From Actinokineospora spheciospongiae (GTDB lineage: Bacteria; Actinomycetota; Actinomycetes; Mycobacteriales; Pseudonocardiaceae): DNA of 64,000 nt. The notes under the pieces are model-generated. The model saw only the letters and a program-made list of their open reading frames with translations. It was not told where the DNA came from and made no database searches. Made by a program: the position numbers and the translations under genes. Of this stretch, positions 48,643-56,472 are shown in pieces (the first letter of the stretch is position 1; every line of letters starts with the position of its first letter). The DNA lies in NCBI RefSeq assembly GCF_000564855.1, contig NZ_AYXG01000099.1, positions 1 to 64,000 of the forward strand, in the 5' to 3' direction.

Positions 48643-50045
48643 CCGGGCGGATGGGCACGGGGTGGGACGCGGTGATCGGCGACGACCGGTGGCGGTCGTC
48701 GGAGGTGCTGTGGGTCGAGGGCGGCACCGAGCACTCCTGGCGGCGGGTCGACGAACTCGCCGCCGGGGTCGAGGCCGCCGTCCGGGCCGCCCCGGGGACC
48801 GTGGTGGTGCTGGTGCGGGCGGCGAGCAGGCTGGGCGCGTTCGCGGGCCAGCTCGGCGCGTGGCGGGCGGGCCGGGTGGTCGCGGTCGACGACGGCCTCG
48901 GTCCCGCCGAGCTGGCCAGGATTCGCCCCGACCTGGTGCTCTCGGTGCCGGTGGACGGGCCGCCCGAGGTCGTCGAGGTGGCGGCGGGCGGGCTGCCCGC
49001 CGACCGGCTGCCCCCCGAGGTGGTGGCGGTCAACTTCACCTCCGGCAGCACCGGTGCCCGCAAGGCCGTGGCGGTCACCCGGGGCAACCTGGCCGCGCTG
49101 TTCGGCTGCCGCGGTCTCGACGTCCCGGTCGAGGGCAGGCTGGTGGCCGCCAACTTCGCCTCCCCCGCCTACGACGGCTGGTGGTTCGACACGTGGAAGA
49201 CCGCCGCCGTGGGCGGGGTGGTGGTCTGCCTGCCGAAGGTGACCGACGACGTGTTCGCCTGGCCGGAACTGGTCGAGCGGTACGGCGTGCACCGGGTGCT
49301 GCTGCCCGCGGCCGTCGTGGCGACCCTGGTCCAGTCGCTGCCCGAGTGCGTCGAGGACATCCCGTGGGTGTTCAGCGGCGGCGAGCGGTTCCGCGTCGCC
49401 ACCGTCCGGCAGGCCCGGGACGCCGGTCTGGCCACCCGCTTCGTCAACCTGTACGGGCCCACGGAGGCGACCTTCGCCACGCACGGGCACGTGCTGCCCG
49501 CCGACCCCACCGGGCTGGCCGAGATCCCGATCGGGACCCCGCTCGACGGTTGCGCGCAGCGGCTGGAACAGCGCGACAACGGCACCGAACTGGTGGTCAG
49601 CGGCCCGGTGGTGTGCCTGGGCTACCTCGACCACGGGCGGGTGGTCGACCGCTTCCCCACCGAGGGCGGGCACGCGGTCTACCGCACCGGGGACCTGGTG
49701 CGCCCCGACCCGGACGGCGCGCTGGTCTTCGTCGCCCGACTGGACAGCCAGGTCAAGGTCAACGGCGTTCGGGTGGACACCGCCGCGCTGGAGACCGAGG
49801 TGACCGCGCTGCCCGGGGCGGCCGACTGCCGGGTCGTGCAGGACGGGGCGGACACCGTCGCCTTCGTCCGCGTCGGCGGGCCGGGGACCTCGCCCACCGA
49901 GGTCGAGCCGGTCGTCAAGCGCTTCTCCCCCGCGATCGCGGTGGAGCTGCTCGACGGCTTTCCCGTCAAGGACGGCGGGAAGGTCGACGCCAGGGCACTC
50001 ATGGAGCTGTACCGCACGAGGACAAGGACCGGAGAGCATGTCTGA
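48639..50045 (+). CDS. Stand-alone adenylation domain
   Basis: The 468-residue amino-acid-activating protein shows A3 FTSGSTGARK near 131, A5 NLYGPTE near 270, YRTGDLVRPD, A8 RLDSQVKVNGVRV near 367 and the terminal DGGKVDA with the catalytic Lys. Asp of the amino-binding site is retained (AYDGWW). The N-terminal ~100 residues are shortened compared with usual A domains. It probably loads the free carrier protein encoded next. The ATG overlaps the amidotransferase stop (ATGA). Confidence 0.9.
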   Translation: MTGRMGTGWDAVIGDDRWRSSEVLWVEGGTEHSWRRVDELAAGVEAAVRAAPGTVVVLVRAASRLGAFAGQLGAWRAGRVVAVDDGLGPAELARIRPDLVLSVPVDGPPEVVEVAAGGLPADRLPPEVVAVNFTSGSTGARKAVAVTRGNLAALFGCRGLDVPVEGRLVAANFASPAYDGWWFDTWKTAAVGGVVVCLPKVTDDVFAWPELVERYGVHRVLLPAAVVATLVQSLPECVEDIPWVFSGGERFRVATVRQARDAGLATRFVNLYGPTEATFATHGHVLPADPTGLAEIPIGTPLDGCAQRLEQRDNGTELVVSGPVVCLGYLDHGRVVDRFPTEGGHAVYRTGDLVRPDPDGALVFVARLDSQVKVNGVRVDTAALETEVTALPGAADCRVVQDGADTVAFVRVGGPGTSPTEVEPVVKRFSPAIAVELLDGFPVKDGGKVDARALMELYRTRTRTGEHV

Positions 50046-50271
50046 CATCACCACGAAAATGATCATCGACTGCGTGCGCGAGGTCGCCAGGCGCGACGTC
50101 TCGGGCGACACCGACATCTTCACCGCGGGCGTGGACTCCCTCGCCGTGCTGCGCTGCCGCGCCCTGCTGAAGAAGTGGACCGGGGTCAAGGTGCCCGGTC
50201 ACGTGTTCTTCGGCGGGCGCACCCCCGAGGGGATCGTCGACCTGATCGGAGCCGACAATGCTGGTCGTTGA
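50038..50271 (+). CDS. Stand-alone carrier protein (PCP/ACP)
   Basis: The 77-residue phosphopantetheine carrier has Ser34 in FTAGVDSLAVLR as the attachment site. It overlaps the adenylation gene by eight bases and the P450 gene by fourteen, so stoichiometric co-translation of A domain, carrier and P450 is likely. It holds the activated amino acid as thioester for oxidation. Confidence 0.92.
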   Translation: MSDITTKMIIDCVREVARRDVSGDTDIFTAGVDSLAVLRCRALLKKWTGVKVPGHVFFGGRTPEGIVDLIGADNAGR

Positions 50272-51490
50272 GGACAGCCCGCTCTACTCCGCGGAGTTCT
50301 TCGCCACGGGCGACCCCTGGTCGTACCTGGCGCAGCTGCGCCGGGAGGCCCCGGTGTCGCTGCACCGGCGGGCCGACGGGTACGAGTTCTACGCCCTGAC
50401 CAAGCACGCCGACGTCCACGCCGCCTACGTCGACCACACCCGGCTCAGCTCCGCCTACGGCACCATGGTCGACGGCTCCTACCTGCCGCGCAAGGACTCC
50501 GCCTCCGGCCGGATGCTCATCGTCGCCGACCAACCCGAGCACGCGGCCATCAAGAAGCCGGTCAAGGCGGGCGGCTTCAACCGCACCATGCTCGCCCGCA
50601 TCGGCGAGACGGTCCGCCGCAACATCCGCACCGCGCTGGACGGGTTGGCCGTCGGCGACCGGGTCGACTTCAGCCGGGTGGTGGCCCCCGCGCTGCCGAT
50701 GGGCGTGCTGGAGGTGCTCTTCGGCATCGGGGCCACCGACGCCGGGCACCTGCTGGAGCGGACCCGCACGATGATCGGCTACCGGGACGCGGCCTACGTC
50801 GGCGGCTCCTCGCTGGACTCGCTGGTCGACGCGCAGCTGGAGGTGCTCGACTTCATCGAGGAGCTGATCGACGACCGGATCGCCTCCGGGGCCGACGACG
50901 ACATGATCGGCATGCTCGCCCAGCTGGTGGCCTCCGGGGCGATGTCGCGCGACGTGGCCCTGCTCAACGGGCTCAACGTCGCCGTCGGCGGCAACGAGAC
51001 CACCCCGCACACCGCGAGCCTCGTCGTCACCACCATCGACGCCGAGCGCGACCAGTGGCGCGGGGTGGTCGACGGCCGGGTCGGGGCGGACGTGGCGACC
51101 CAGGAGTTCCTGCGCTGGACCTCCACCAACAGCTACGTGCAGCGGCTGTCGGTCGCCGACTTCGAGGTGGGCGGGCAGGTCATCCCGGAGGGCAGCTTCG
51201 TGACCCTGTGGAACATGTCCGCCAACCGCGACGAGGACGTGTTCGAGCGGCCGGACGAGTTCGTCGTGGACCGCCGGGACAACAAGCAGATCGCCTTCGG
51301 CGCGGGCATGCACCGCTGCATCGGCGCACCGGTGGCCACCCTGGAGGTCCAGACCTTCGTCGAGGAGCTGGCCGAGTGGGACAGGGCCTTCGAGGTGGTG
51401 GCACCGCCGCGCAGGCTGTACTCGAACTTCATGCTCGGCCTCACCGAGCTGCAGGTCGAGGTGGTCAAGGCGAAGGCCTTGGTCGCGTGA
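50258..51490 (+). CDS. Cytochrome P450 of the operon
   Basis: This 410-residue haem monooxygenase has haem-binding FGAGMHRCIG with Cys354 and an ExxR-region helix. Its I-helix is VAVGGNETTPH, in which the usual acid-alcohol pair is replaced by Asn-Glu-Thr-Thr. Its position directly after a free adenylation domain and carrier protein parallels systems in which a P450 beta-hydroxylates a carrier-bound amino acid (NikQ, NovI). That role is inferred. No redox partners are encoded here. Confidence 0.92.
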   Translation: MLVVEDSPLYSAEFFATGDPWSYLAQLRREAPVSLHRRADGYEFYALTKHADVHAAYVDHTRLSSAYGTMVDGSYLPRKDSASGRMLIVADQPEHAAIKKPVKAGGFNRTMLARIGETVRRNIRTALDGLAVGDRVDFSRVVAPALPMGVLEVLFGIGATDAGHLLERTRTMIGYRDAAYVGGSSLDSLVDAQLEVLDFIEELIDDRIASGADDDMIGMLAQLVASGAMSRDVALLNGLNVAVGGNETTPHTASLVVTTIDAERDQWRGVVDGRVGADVATQEFLRWTSTNSYVQRLSVADFEVGGQVIPEGSFVTLWNMSANRDEDVFERPDEFVVDRRDNKQIAFGAGMHRCIGAPVATLEVQTFVEELAEWDRAFEVVAPPRRLYSNFMLGLTELQVEVVKAKALVA

Positions 51491-52215
51491 GCGGGTCCGC
51501 CGGTGCGGCGCCGCTGATCGCCTCCTTCCCCGCGGCGGGGGCGGGCAGCACCAGCCTGGCCTGGTTGACCCCGATCGCCGCCGCGCGCGGGGCGCAGCAC
51601 CTGCCGCTGGCCACCCCGTCGAGCACCGCCGAGTTCCACTCGGGACGGTGGCTCGACGCGGTGGTGGACGCGGTCGGGGGCGCCGCCGGGCGGACCGGTG
51701 CCGACAGCGTGGTCCTGGTCGGGCACAGCATGGGCGGTCTCGCCGCGCTGCTGGCCGCCCGCGCCCTGCGCGCGGACTTCCCGGTCGGCGTCCTGGGGAT
51801 CAACCCGCCCTGCCCCGACGCGGAGGGGCGCATCCCCACGATGTCGGCGTCCGACGACGCCGAGATCGCGCGCATCCTCGGCGGGGACGGCTTCCCGGCC
51901 GAACTGCTCGACGACGAGGAACTGCTCGCCGAGGTCGCCGACGGGGTCCGCGCGGACGCCGAGGTCGCCGACGAGCTGGCCGTGCGGGTCGCCGGGATGG
52001 GTGACGTGGGCCCGCTGTGCGTGCTGGCCACGCGCGGGGACGCGTTCATCGGCGTCCGGCACTGCCTGCGGTGGCGGGAGCGCTCCCGGAGTGGTCTGGA
52101 CCTCATCGAGGCGGACGGTTCGCACATGCTGACCGGAACCCCCGGCCATATCCTCGAGCGCGCAGTGGACTCGGTGGTCGCCTCGGTGCGAAGGGATGTC
52201 GCGTGGAGAAGCTGA
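51487..52215 (+). CDS. Type II thioesterase-like alpha/beta hydrolase
   Basis: The 242-residue protein has the N-terminal SFPAAGAGSTSLAWL (GrsT-like oxyanion loop), nucleophile elbow GHSMGGLAAL and C-terminal His in DGSHMLTG. It could release the product or an intermediate from a carrier, or remove misloaded groups. The GTG start overlaps the P450 stop (GTGA). It extends thirteen bases into the permease gene. Confidence 0.85.
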   Translation: MSGSAGAAPLIASFPAAGAGSTSLAWLTPIAAARGAQHLPLATPSSTAEFHSGRWLDAVVDAVGGAAGRTGADSVVLVGHSMGGLAALLAARALRADFPVGVLGINPPCPDAEGRIPTMSASDDAEIARILGGDGFPAELLDDEELLAEVADGVRADAEVADELAVRVAGMGDVGPLCVLATRGDAFIGVRHCLRWRERSRSGLDLIEADGSHMLTGTPGHILERAVDSVVASVRRDVAWRS

Positions 52216-53519
52216 AGCAGTCGATGGGCGGGTTCGTGGGGACCTTCGTCGCCCTGTCGACCATCCTGGGCAGCGGGATGATGATCCTGCCCGGAATGAG
52301 CTACCACCGGCTCGACACCGCGGCCTGGCAACCGTGGGCGATCGCCGCGCTCTCGGTGATCCCCCTGCTGTACTGCTACGCCTGGCTCGGCCGCCGCCAC
52401 CCCGCCGCGTCCGGGGTCGCCCACTACGCCGAGGTGGCGCTGGGCAAGCCGGTGGGGCGCACCTCGGGCATGCTGGCGGCCCTCGCGCTGGTCACCGGCA
52501 TCCCGGCCACCGCCATCACCGGCGGGTTCTACCTGGCGGAGTTCTCCGGGATCGGGGTGCTGGCGTGGGTGTTCCCGCTGCTGGTCCTGGTCGGCGCCAC
52601 CTTCGTCGCCGCGGCGGGGGCGTCGTTCTCCGGCAGGTTGCAGGTGGGCCTGATCCTGGCGCTGTTCGCGCTGATCCTGGCGACGGCGGTGGCGGCCATC
52701 GGGGAGCACGGGCCGCGCCCGCCCGCGCTGGAGGTGCCCGGGATCGGCGCGCTGGGCTCGGTCCTCACGGCGGTGTACGTGGCGTTCACCGGGTGGGAGA
52801 CCGTCGCCTTCACCTTCGAGGAGCACAAGCGGTCCGACCTGATCCCGCGCATCTTCGCCGCGTCCTACGTGATCGTGATCACCCTGTACGGGCTGCTGCT
52901 GCTGGGCCTGTTCGCGGCCGTGGACTCCGGCGAGGACGCCCTGGAGTCCGCCCCGCTGCTCGTCCTCGCCGACCGCGCCTTCGGCGACCTGGGCCGCCCG
53001 GCGGCGGCGGTGCTGGTGGTCGCGTGCATCACCGCCAACGTGTGCGCGTCCGTCCTCGCCCTGTCGCGGCTGGTCTTCGGCATGGCGCGCAGCGGTTTCC
53101 TGCCCGCCGCGCTGAGCAGGGTCCGCGCGCACGACCGCAACCCGATCACGGCGGTGGTGGCCGTGGGGTGCGTCCTCACCGTGATCGCGGTGCTGGGCGC
53201 CATGGACCTGTTCCCCTTCGAGTTCCTGTTCATCCTCTCCGGCGGTGTCTACTTCGTCCTCTACGGCGTCGGCGCGGCGGCGTTCACCCGCCTGGCCTCC
53301 GGCCCGTCCCGCATCGCCGTCGGCGCCGTGTGCGCGGTGGTGGTCGTCGGCGTGACGGTGATCGCGGGTCCGTCGATGTGGTTGAGCTGGGCGGTTTTCG
53401 CGGTGACCCTCCTGGTCGTCGTCCTGGTCGCCCGCTTCTCCCGCCGAGCCGCGGTCGCCACCCCCGCCGCCGACGACCCCACCCCCGCACTCCGCGAAAC
53501 CACCAGGGAGAAGACATGA
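52203..53519 (+). CDS. APC superfamily amino-acid permease
   Basis: The 438-residue membrane protein has about 12 hydrophobic helices. The first begins FVALSTILGSGMMILPG, the APC substrate-binding GSGxxxLPG motif. AVYVAFTGWETVAFTFEEHK and SRLVFGMARSGFLPAALSRV are typical of the family. It lies between two thioesterases in the operon, so it probably exports, or imports a precursor of, an amino-acid-like product. The start GTG has AAGGGA upstream. The C-terminus is a disordered Pro/Thr tail. Confidence 0.92.
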   Translation: MEKLKQSMGGFVGTFVALSTILGSGMMILPGMSYHRLDTAAWQPWAIAALSVIPLLYCYAWLGRRHPAASGVAHYAEVALGKPVGRTSGMLAALALVTGIPATAITGGFYLAEFSGIGVLAWVFPLLVLVGATFVAAAGASFSGRLQVGLILALFALILATAVAAIGEHGPRPPALEVPGIGALGSVLTAVYVAFTGWETVAFTFEEHKRSDLIPRIFAASYVIVITLYGLLLLGLFAAVDSGEDALESAPLLVLADRAFGDLGRPAAAVLVVACITANVCASVLALSRLVFGMARSGFLPAALSRVRAHDRNPITAVVAVGCVLTVIAVLGAMDLFPFEFLFILSGGVYFVLYGVGAAAFTRLASGPSRIAVGAVCAVVVVGVTVIAGPSMWLSWAVFAVTLLVVVLVARFSRRAAVATPAADDPTPALRETTREKT

Positions 53520-54190
53520 GCCGCACCCTGCCGCGCTACGCCCTGTTCCCCGGGGCGGGTTCCTTCGGCGGCGAGTTCGCCCCCCTCACCGACACGCTGG
53601 GCCGCCGGGAAACCCGCCTGATCAAGTACCCGGGCCGCTTCGGCAGCAGCTTCGGCGAACACCCCGACACCCTCGACGAGGTGATCGAGTCCGCCACCGA
53701 CCAGGCCGCGGCGCTGCCCGCCCCGGTCCTGGTCGCCCACAGCTACGGCGCCTACGTCGCGCACGCCGTCGCCTGCAACCTCACCGAGCGGGGAACACCG
53801 CCCGCCACGCTGATCGTCACCGGCGCCTCGGCCCCCGAACTCCTGTCGGTGCCCCCCGTCGCCAGCCCGGCGGAGGTGGCCACCTACCTGGACGACACCG
53901 ACCCGACCGCGCTGGCCACCGCGCCCTCGCCGGACTGGCGCGAGGTGGTCATCGAGACGACGGCCAACGACCTGCGCCTCCTGCGCGGGCTCACGCCGCC
54001 CGCGACCGCGCTGACGTGCCCCGTCTCGGCGATCCGGGGCAGCCGGGACGGGTTGACCACCGACGAGTCCATCGCGTTGTGGTCGAACGCCACGAACGGC
54101 TCGTTCACCACGCACACGGTGCCCGGCGGGCACTCGGCCCCGTTGCGCTCCACCGAGTTCCCGCCGTGGGTGACCGCCCGCTGCGCCTGA
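53516..54190 (+). CDS. Second type II thioesterase
   Basis: The 224-residue protein has LFPGAGSFGGEF, IKYPGRFGSSFGE, nucleophile AHSYGAYVAH and catalytic His in GGHSAPL. These are features of the TE II family (PF00975-like) that edit carrier proteins. The ATG overlaps the permease stop (ATGA). It is the last gene of the operon. It is not a close copy of the first thioesterase. Confidence 0.88.
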   Translation: MSRTLPRYALFPGAGSFGGEFAPLTDTLGRRETRLIKYPGRFGSSFGEHPDTLDEVIESATDQAAALPAPVLVAHSYGAYVAHAVACNLTERGTPPATLIVTGASAPELLSVPPVASPAEVATYLDDTDPTALATAPSPDWREVVIETTANDLRLLRGLTPPATALTCPVSAIRGSRDGLTTDESIALWSNATNGSFTTHTVPGGHSAPLRSTEFPPWVTARCA

Positions 54191-54348
54191 GCGGGAACCC
54201 GGCCGCCGCGGGCGGAGATCGCCGCGTCGCCGCCGAGCGGCGGATCATCGGGCGGGGCCGTCGCTGGTGGCGTCTTTTCGCACCGGGAGGACCTGGTGTT
54301 CACCTGCGCTTCGGCGGGAAGATCGACCGCGCGGGTATCACTGGGCAC

Positions 54349-54722
54349 ATGACCGTGATGGAGAACGCCCTGGCGACCGCCGTGTTGGTGGTCGACGACG
54401 CCGGGTTGGTGCTGATGGTGGACCGCGGCGGGCGGCTGGAGCTGCCGACCGGGGCCGCGCGGACCGGGGAGACCGTCGTCGCGGCGGCGGCGCGGGCGGT
54501 GCTGGCGCAGACCGGGGTGGTGGTGGCGGGGGCGTCGCTGGTGGGGTTGGACAGCGCGGGTGAGTTCGCGGTGGTGCTGCGGGCGCGGCCGGTGGACGGG
54601 ACCTCGCCGACGGGGCCGAGTGGGTGGAGCCGGAGCGGCTCGGGGAACTCGCGCTGGCGCCGGGCGTGCAGGAGCGGGTGGAGCGCGGGCTCGACGAAGC
54701 CGGACTGCCGTACCTGCGGTAG
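54349..54722 (+). pseudogene. Nudix-like protein A (frameshifted)
   Basis: It begins MTVMENALATAVLVVDDAGLVLMVDRGGRLELPTG and continues through a Nudix-box region, GAARTGETVVAAAARAVLAQTGV, in which the catalytic acids are lost (R-A-V-L-A-Q). After LRARPVDG the frame slips near 54600. A matching C-terminus (ADGAEWVEPERL...ERGLDEAGLPYLR) continues one frame over to a TAG at 54720. Restoring one G in the GGG run repairs it. It is a paralogue of 55333-55671 about 1 kb downstream. Confidence 0.7.
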
Positions 54723-54785
54723 CGGCGGACGCCACCCCGCTCGCAGGGACGGTCCAACCCGGGCCCGCCTGGAGCTTCACCGGGC

Positions 54786-54807
54786 GTCAGCGCGGGGGCG
54801 TGGCCGC
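54786..54807. repeat. 22-bp direct repeat, copy 1
   Basis: This is identical to 55795-55816. In copy 2 it encodes the last codons (AATPPR-stop) of the GNAT gene on the minus strand. Here the same six codons and stop end an unrelated open frame, suggesting a duplicated GNAT 3' end. Confidence 0.75.
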
Positions 54808-54843
54808 CACGACGCGCAGACCCGGCAGACCACCAAGGTCAAC

Positions 54844-55005
54844 ATGTCGGTGCAGTCGGCGTCGACCACCAGCACCGTCGGCTGGCCCACCAAGCGCGGT
54901 TTCCTGGACAAGCCCCAGGACACCAGCACTCTGCTCAGCGACTTGCCACAGCCGAACATGGGTGTCGGTAACTGGGCTGCCTGCCGGGAGGTGCTGGACG
55001 AGTGA
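54844..55005 (+). pseudogene. Short ORF/gene remnant before the TGA-interrupted gene
   Basis: About 53 codons, beginning MSVQSASTTSTVGWPTKRGF and ending WAACREVLDE, overlap the next gene by GTGA, as real neighbours do in this genome. It has no clear ribosome site and no recognised family. It may be the 3' remnant of a longer gene. Base composition is a little lower in GC than the flanks. Confidence 0.35.
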
Positions 55006-55229
55006 CGGTTTTCGCGGACATGTCCGCATACGGTCATGCCGAGCTGACGAGGCCGTGGAAGGCGGCGGTCAACGTCGGCCGGCTCGGGCCCGACGCAGAG
55101 ATCGGCGGGCCGGACGGGACGGTGTACGCGGTACCCACTCTGATCGGGCACCACGTGGCCGAGCACGGGTACCGACCACCTCAATGATTCGTGGAGGCCG
55201 TCCACTGGGTGGACGCGCGGGACGGGTGA
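55002..55229 (+). pseudogene. Small unknown gene with in-frame TGA
   Basis: It begins (GTG) TVFADMSAYGHAELTRP, then AAVNVGRLGPDAE, then VPTLIGHHVAEHGYRPPQ. A TGA at 55185-55187 interrupts the frame, which then continues FVEAVHWVDARDG to a second TGA at 55227-55229. The segment after the stop reads as a natural continuation of an AEHGYRPP..FVEAV motif, so I read the TGA as a nonsense mutation. The family is not firmly recognised; a small immunity-like protein is possible. If functional, the product is 61 residues. Confidence 0.45.
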
Positions 55230-55271
55230 TCCCCGAGTGGTCCCGGCCCACCGGCCGGGACCACTCGGGGA
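55230..55271. terminator. Perfect 19-bp hairpin
   Basis: Arms 55230-55248 and 55253-55271 are perfectly complementary, with a CACC loop. It starts right after the second TGA of the preceding gene and lies 61 bases before the next ATG. It is probably an intrinsic (U-tract-free) terminator. Confidence 0.7.
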
Positions 55272-55332
55272 TTCGCTGAGAGGTCATCCGCGGTTGGGAT
55301 TGGCGTTCGCCCATGCGGGTACTTCTGGGCCC

Positions 55333-55671
55333 ATGACGATGATCGGGAGTGGGCTCGTCGCGACCGTGCTGGTCGTGGACGGGGCCGGGTCGGTGTTGGT
55401 GGTCGCCCGGAACGGGTCGCTCGAACTGCCCTCCGGGGTGGTTCGGGTCGGGGAGGCCGTGGTCGAGGCTGCCGCCCGGGTGGTGGCCGAGCAGACCGGG
55501 GTCGCTGTCGGGGACGTGGAGGTGGAGGGGCTCGACGGGGAGGAGGAGTTCTCCGTGCTGTTGCGGGCCAGACCGGCTGGTGGGGATGTGGCCGGTGGGG
55601 GTCGCTGGGTCGCGGTCGGCGAACCTGGCGGCGAGATGGCCGGGGTACGGGTCCGGCGCTGGGGCGTCTGA
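55333..55671 (+). CDS. Nudix-like protein B with degenerate Nudix box
   Basis: This 112-residue protein begins MTMIGSGLVATVLVVDGAGSVLVVARNGSLELPSG. In the Nudix-box position it reads GVVRVGEAVVEAAARVVAEQTGV; against GX5EX7REUXEEXGU the first Glu of REUXEE is Val and the last is Gln, so metal-dependent hydrolysis may be lost. It is paralogous to the frameshifted copy at 54349, including similar sequence just before the start. The C-terminus is shorter than in copy A. It is perhaps a binding-only Nudix fold. Confidence 0.65.
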   Translation: MTMIGSGLVATVLVVDGAGSVLVVARNGSLELPSGVVRVGEAVVEAAARVVAEQTGVAVGDVEVEGLDGEEEFSVLLRARPAGGDVAGGGRWVAVGEPGGEMAGVRVRRWGV

Positions 55672-55794
55672 CTGGCAGTCACCGCAGTGCGCGAGTTCAC
55701 GGACGGGCGGCGCCGACGGCTGTCCGCGGCTGGTCAGGGATGCTTGCGTGGGCGGGCCTCGAACCATTCCGCGTGAAGGGCCGGGTGCCGGGCC

Positions 55795-55816
55795 GTCAGC
55801 GCGGGGGCGTGGCCGC
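55795..55816. repeat. 22-bp direct repeat, copy 2
   Basis: This copy overlaps the stop and last codons of the GNAT gene on the minus strand and is identical to 54786-54807, 1,009 bases away. Confidence 0.75.
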
Positions 55817-56311
55817 GTACTCGAGTTGCAGGACCGGGCGGGTGTCGCCGAAGTCGTGCTCGCGGAAGAGACCGGTCTCGGCGAAGCCCTCCTTCGCGTA
55901 GAAGCGGCGGGCCCGGTTGGCGCCCGCCAGGGTCCACAGGCGGACGCGGCGGCAGTCGGCCACCGCGTCCCACACCCCGTCCATCAGGGCGCGGGAGACG
56001 CCGGTGCCCCACACGGACGGGTGGGCGTAGCAGGCGCGCAGTTCGGCGTCGGCGGGCTTGTCCGGGTAGGGGCCGAACCAGGCGAAGGCCACGACGCTGT
56101 CGCCGCGCTCGGCGACGAGGAGGGTGTCGGCGGCGAACTCGGGGGTGGCCATCCTGGTCGACCAGCGGACCCGGCGCTCGGCGACGAACCTGGCCAGCCA
56201 CTCCGATTCGAACAGGTCCCGGTAGGCCTGGTGCCACGCCTCGGCGTGCACCTCGCCCACGGCGGCGGCGTCCTCGGCGGTGGCCTCGCGGACCAGCACC
56301 GGCGGGGCCAT
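55796..56311 (-). CDS. GNAT family N-acetyltransferase
   Basis: The 171-residue protein has an N-terminal REATAEDAAAVGEVHAEAWHQAY, acetyl-CoA loop AHPSVWGTGVSRALMDGVWD and terminal RARRFYAKEGFAETG. It is most like the spermidine/amino-group acetyltransferases of the GNAT fold, with no specific substrate assignable. ATG start (APPVLVREATAED). It marks the first ordinary gene after the degraded stretch. Confidence 0.9.
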   Translation of the reverse strand: MAPPVLVREATAEDAAAVGEVHAEAWHQAYRDLFESEWLARFVAERRVRWSTRMATPEFAADTLLVAERGDSVVAFAWFGPYPDKPADAELRACYAHPSVWGTGVSRALMDGVWDAVADCRRVRLWTLAGANRARRFYAKEGFAETGLFREHDFGDTRPVLQLEYAATPPR

Positions 56312-56472
56312 GTTCACCCGAGGGGTCCCGGCGACCGTCGCTGCATCCGCGAACCCTATCGGTCGGCGGTCCGCCGCGGAACGGATTGGTCCGAGAACGG
56401 CTGGTCCCGGGAACCCTGGGCGCGCCGGTGCGTTGTCCAGTGCGAGGGGTTTTCCCGGCACGGGGAGGAAAC

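Noticed and set aside
55185-55187. TGA read as selenocysteine
   Set aside because: There is no redox motif around the codon, no obvious selenocysteine insertion structure was seen, and the region carries other lesions.
41552-55816. tRNA-Pro 3' end as attachment site of an integrated island
   Set aside because: I looked for a second copy of the tRNA 3' end downstream and for an integrase, and found neither. Only the location is suggestive.
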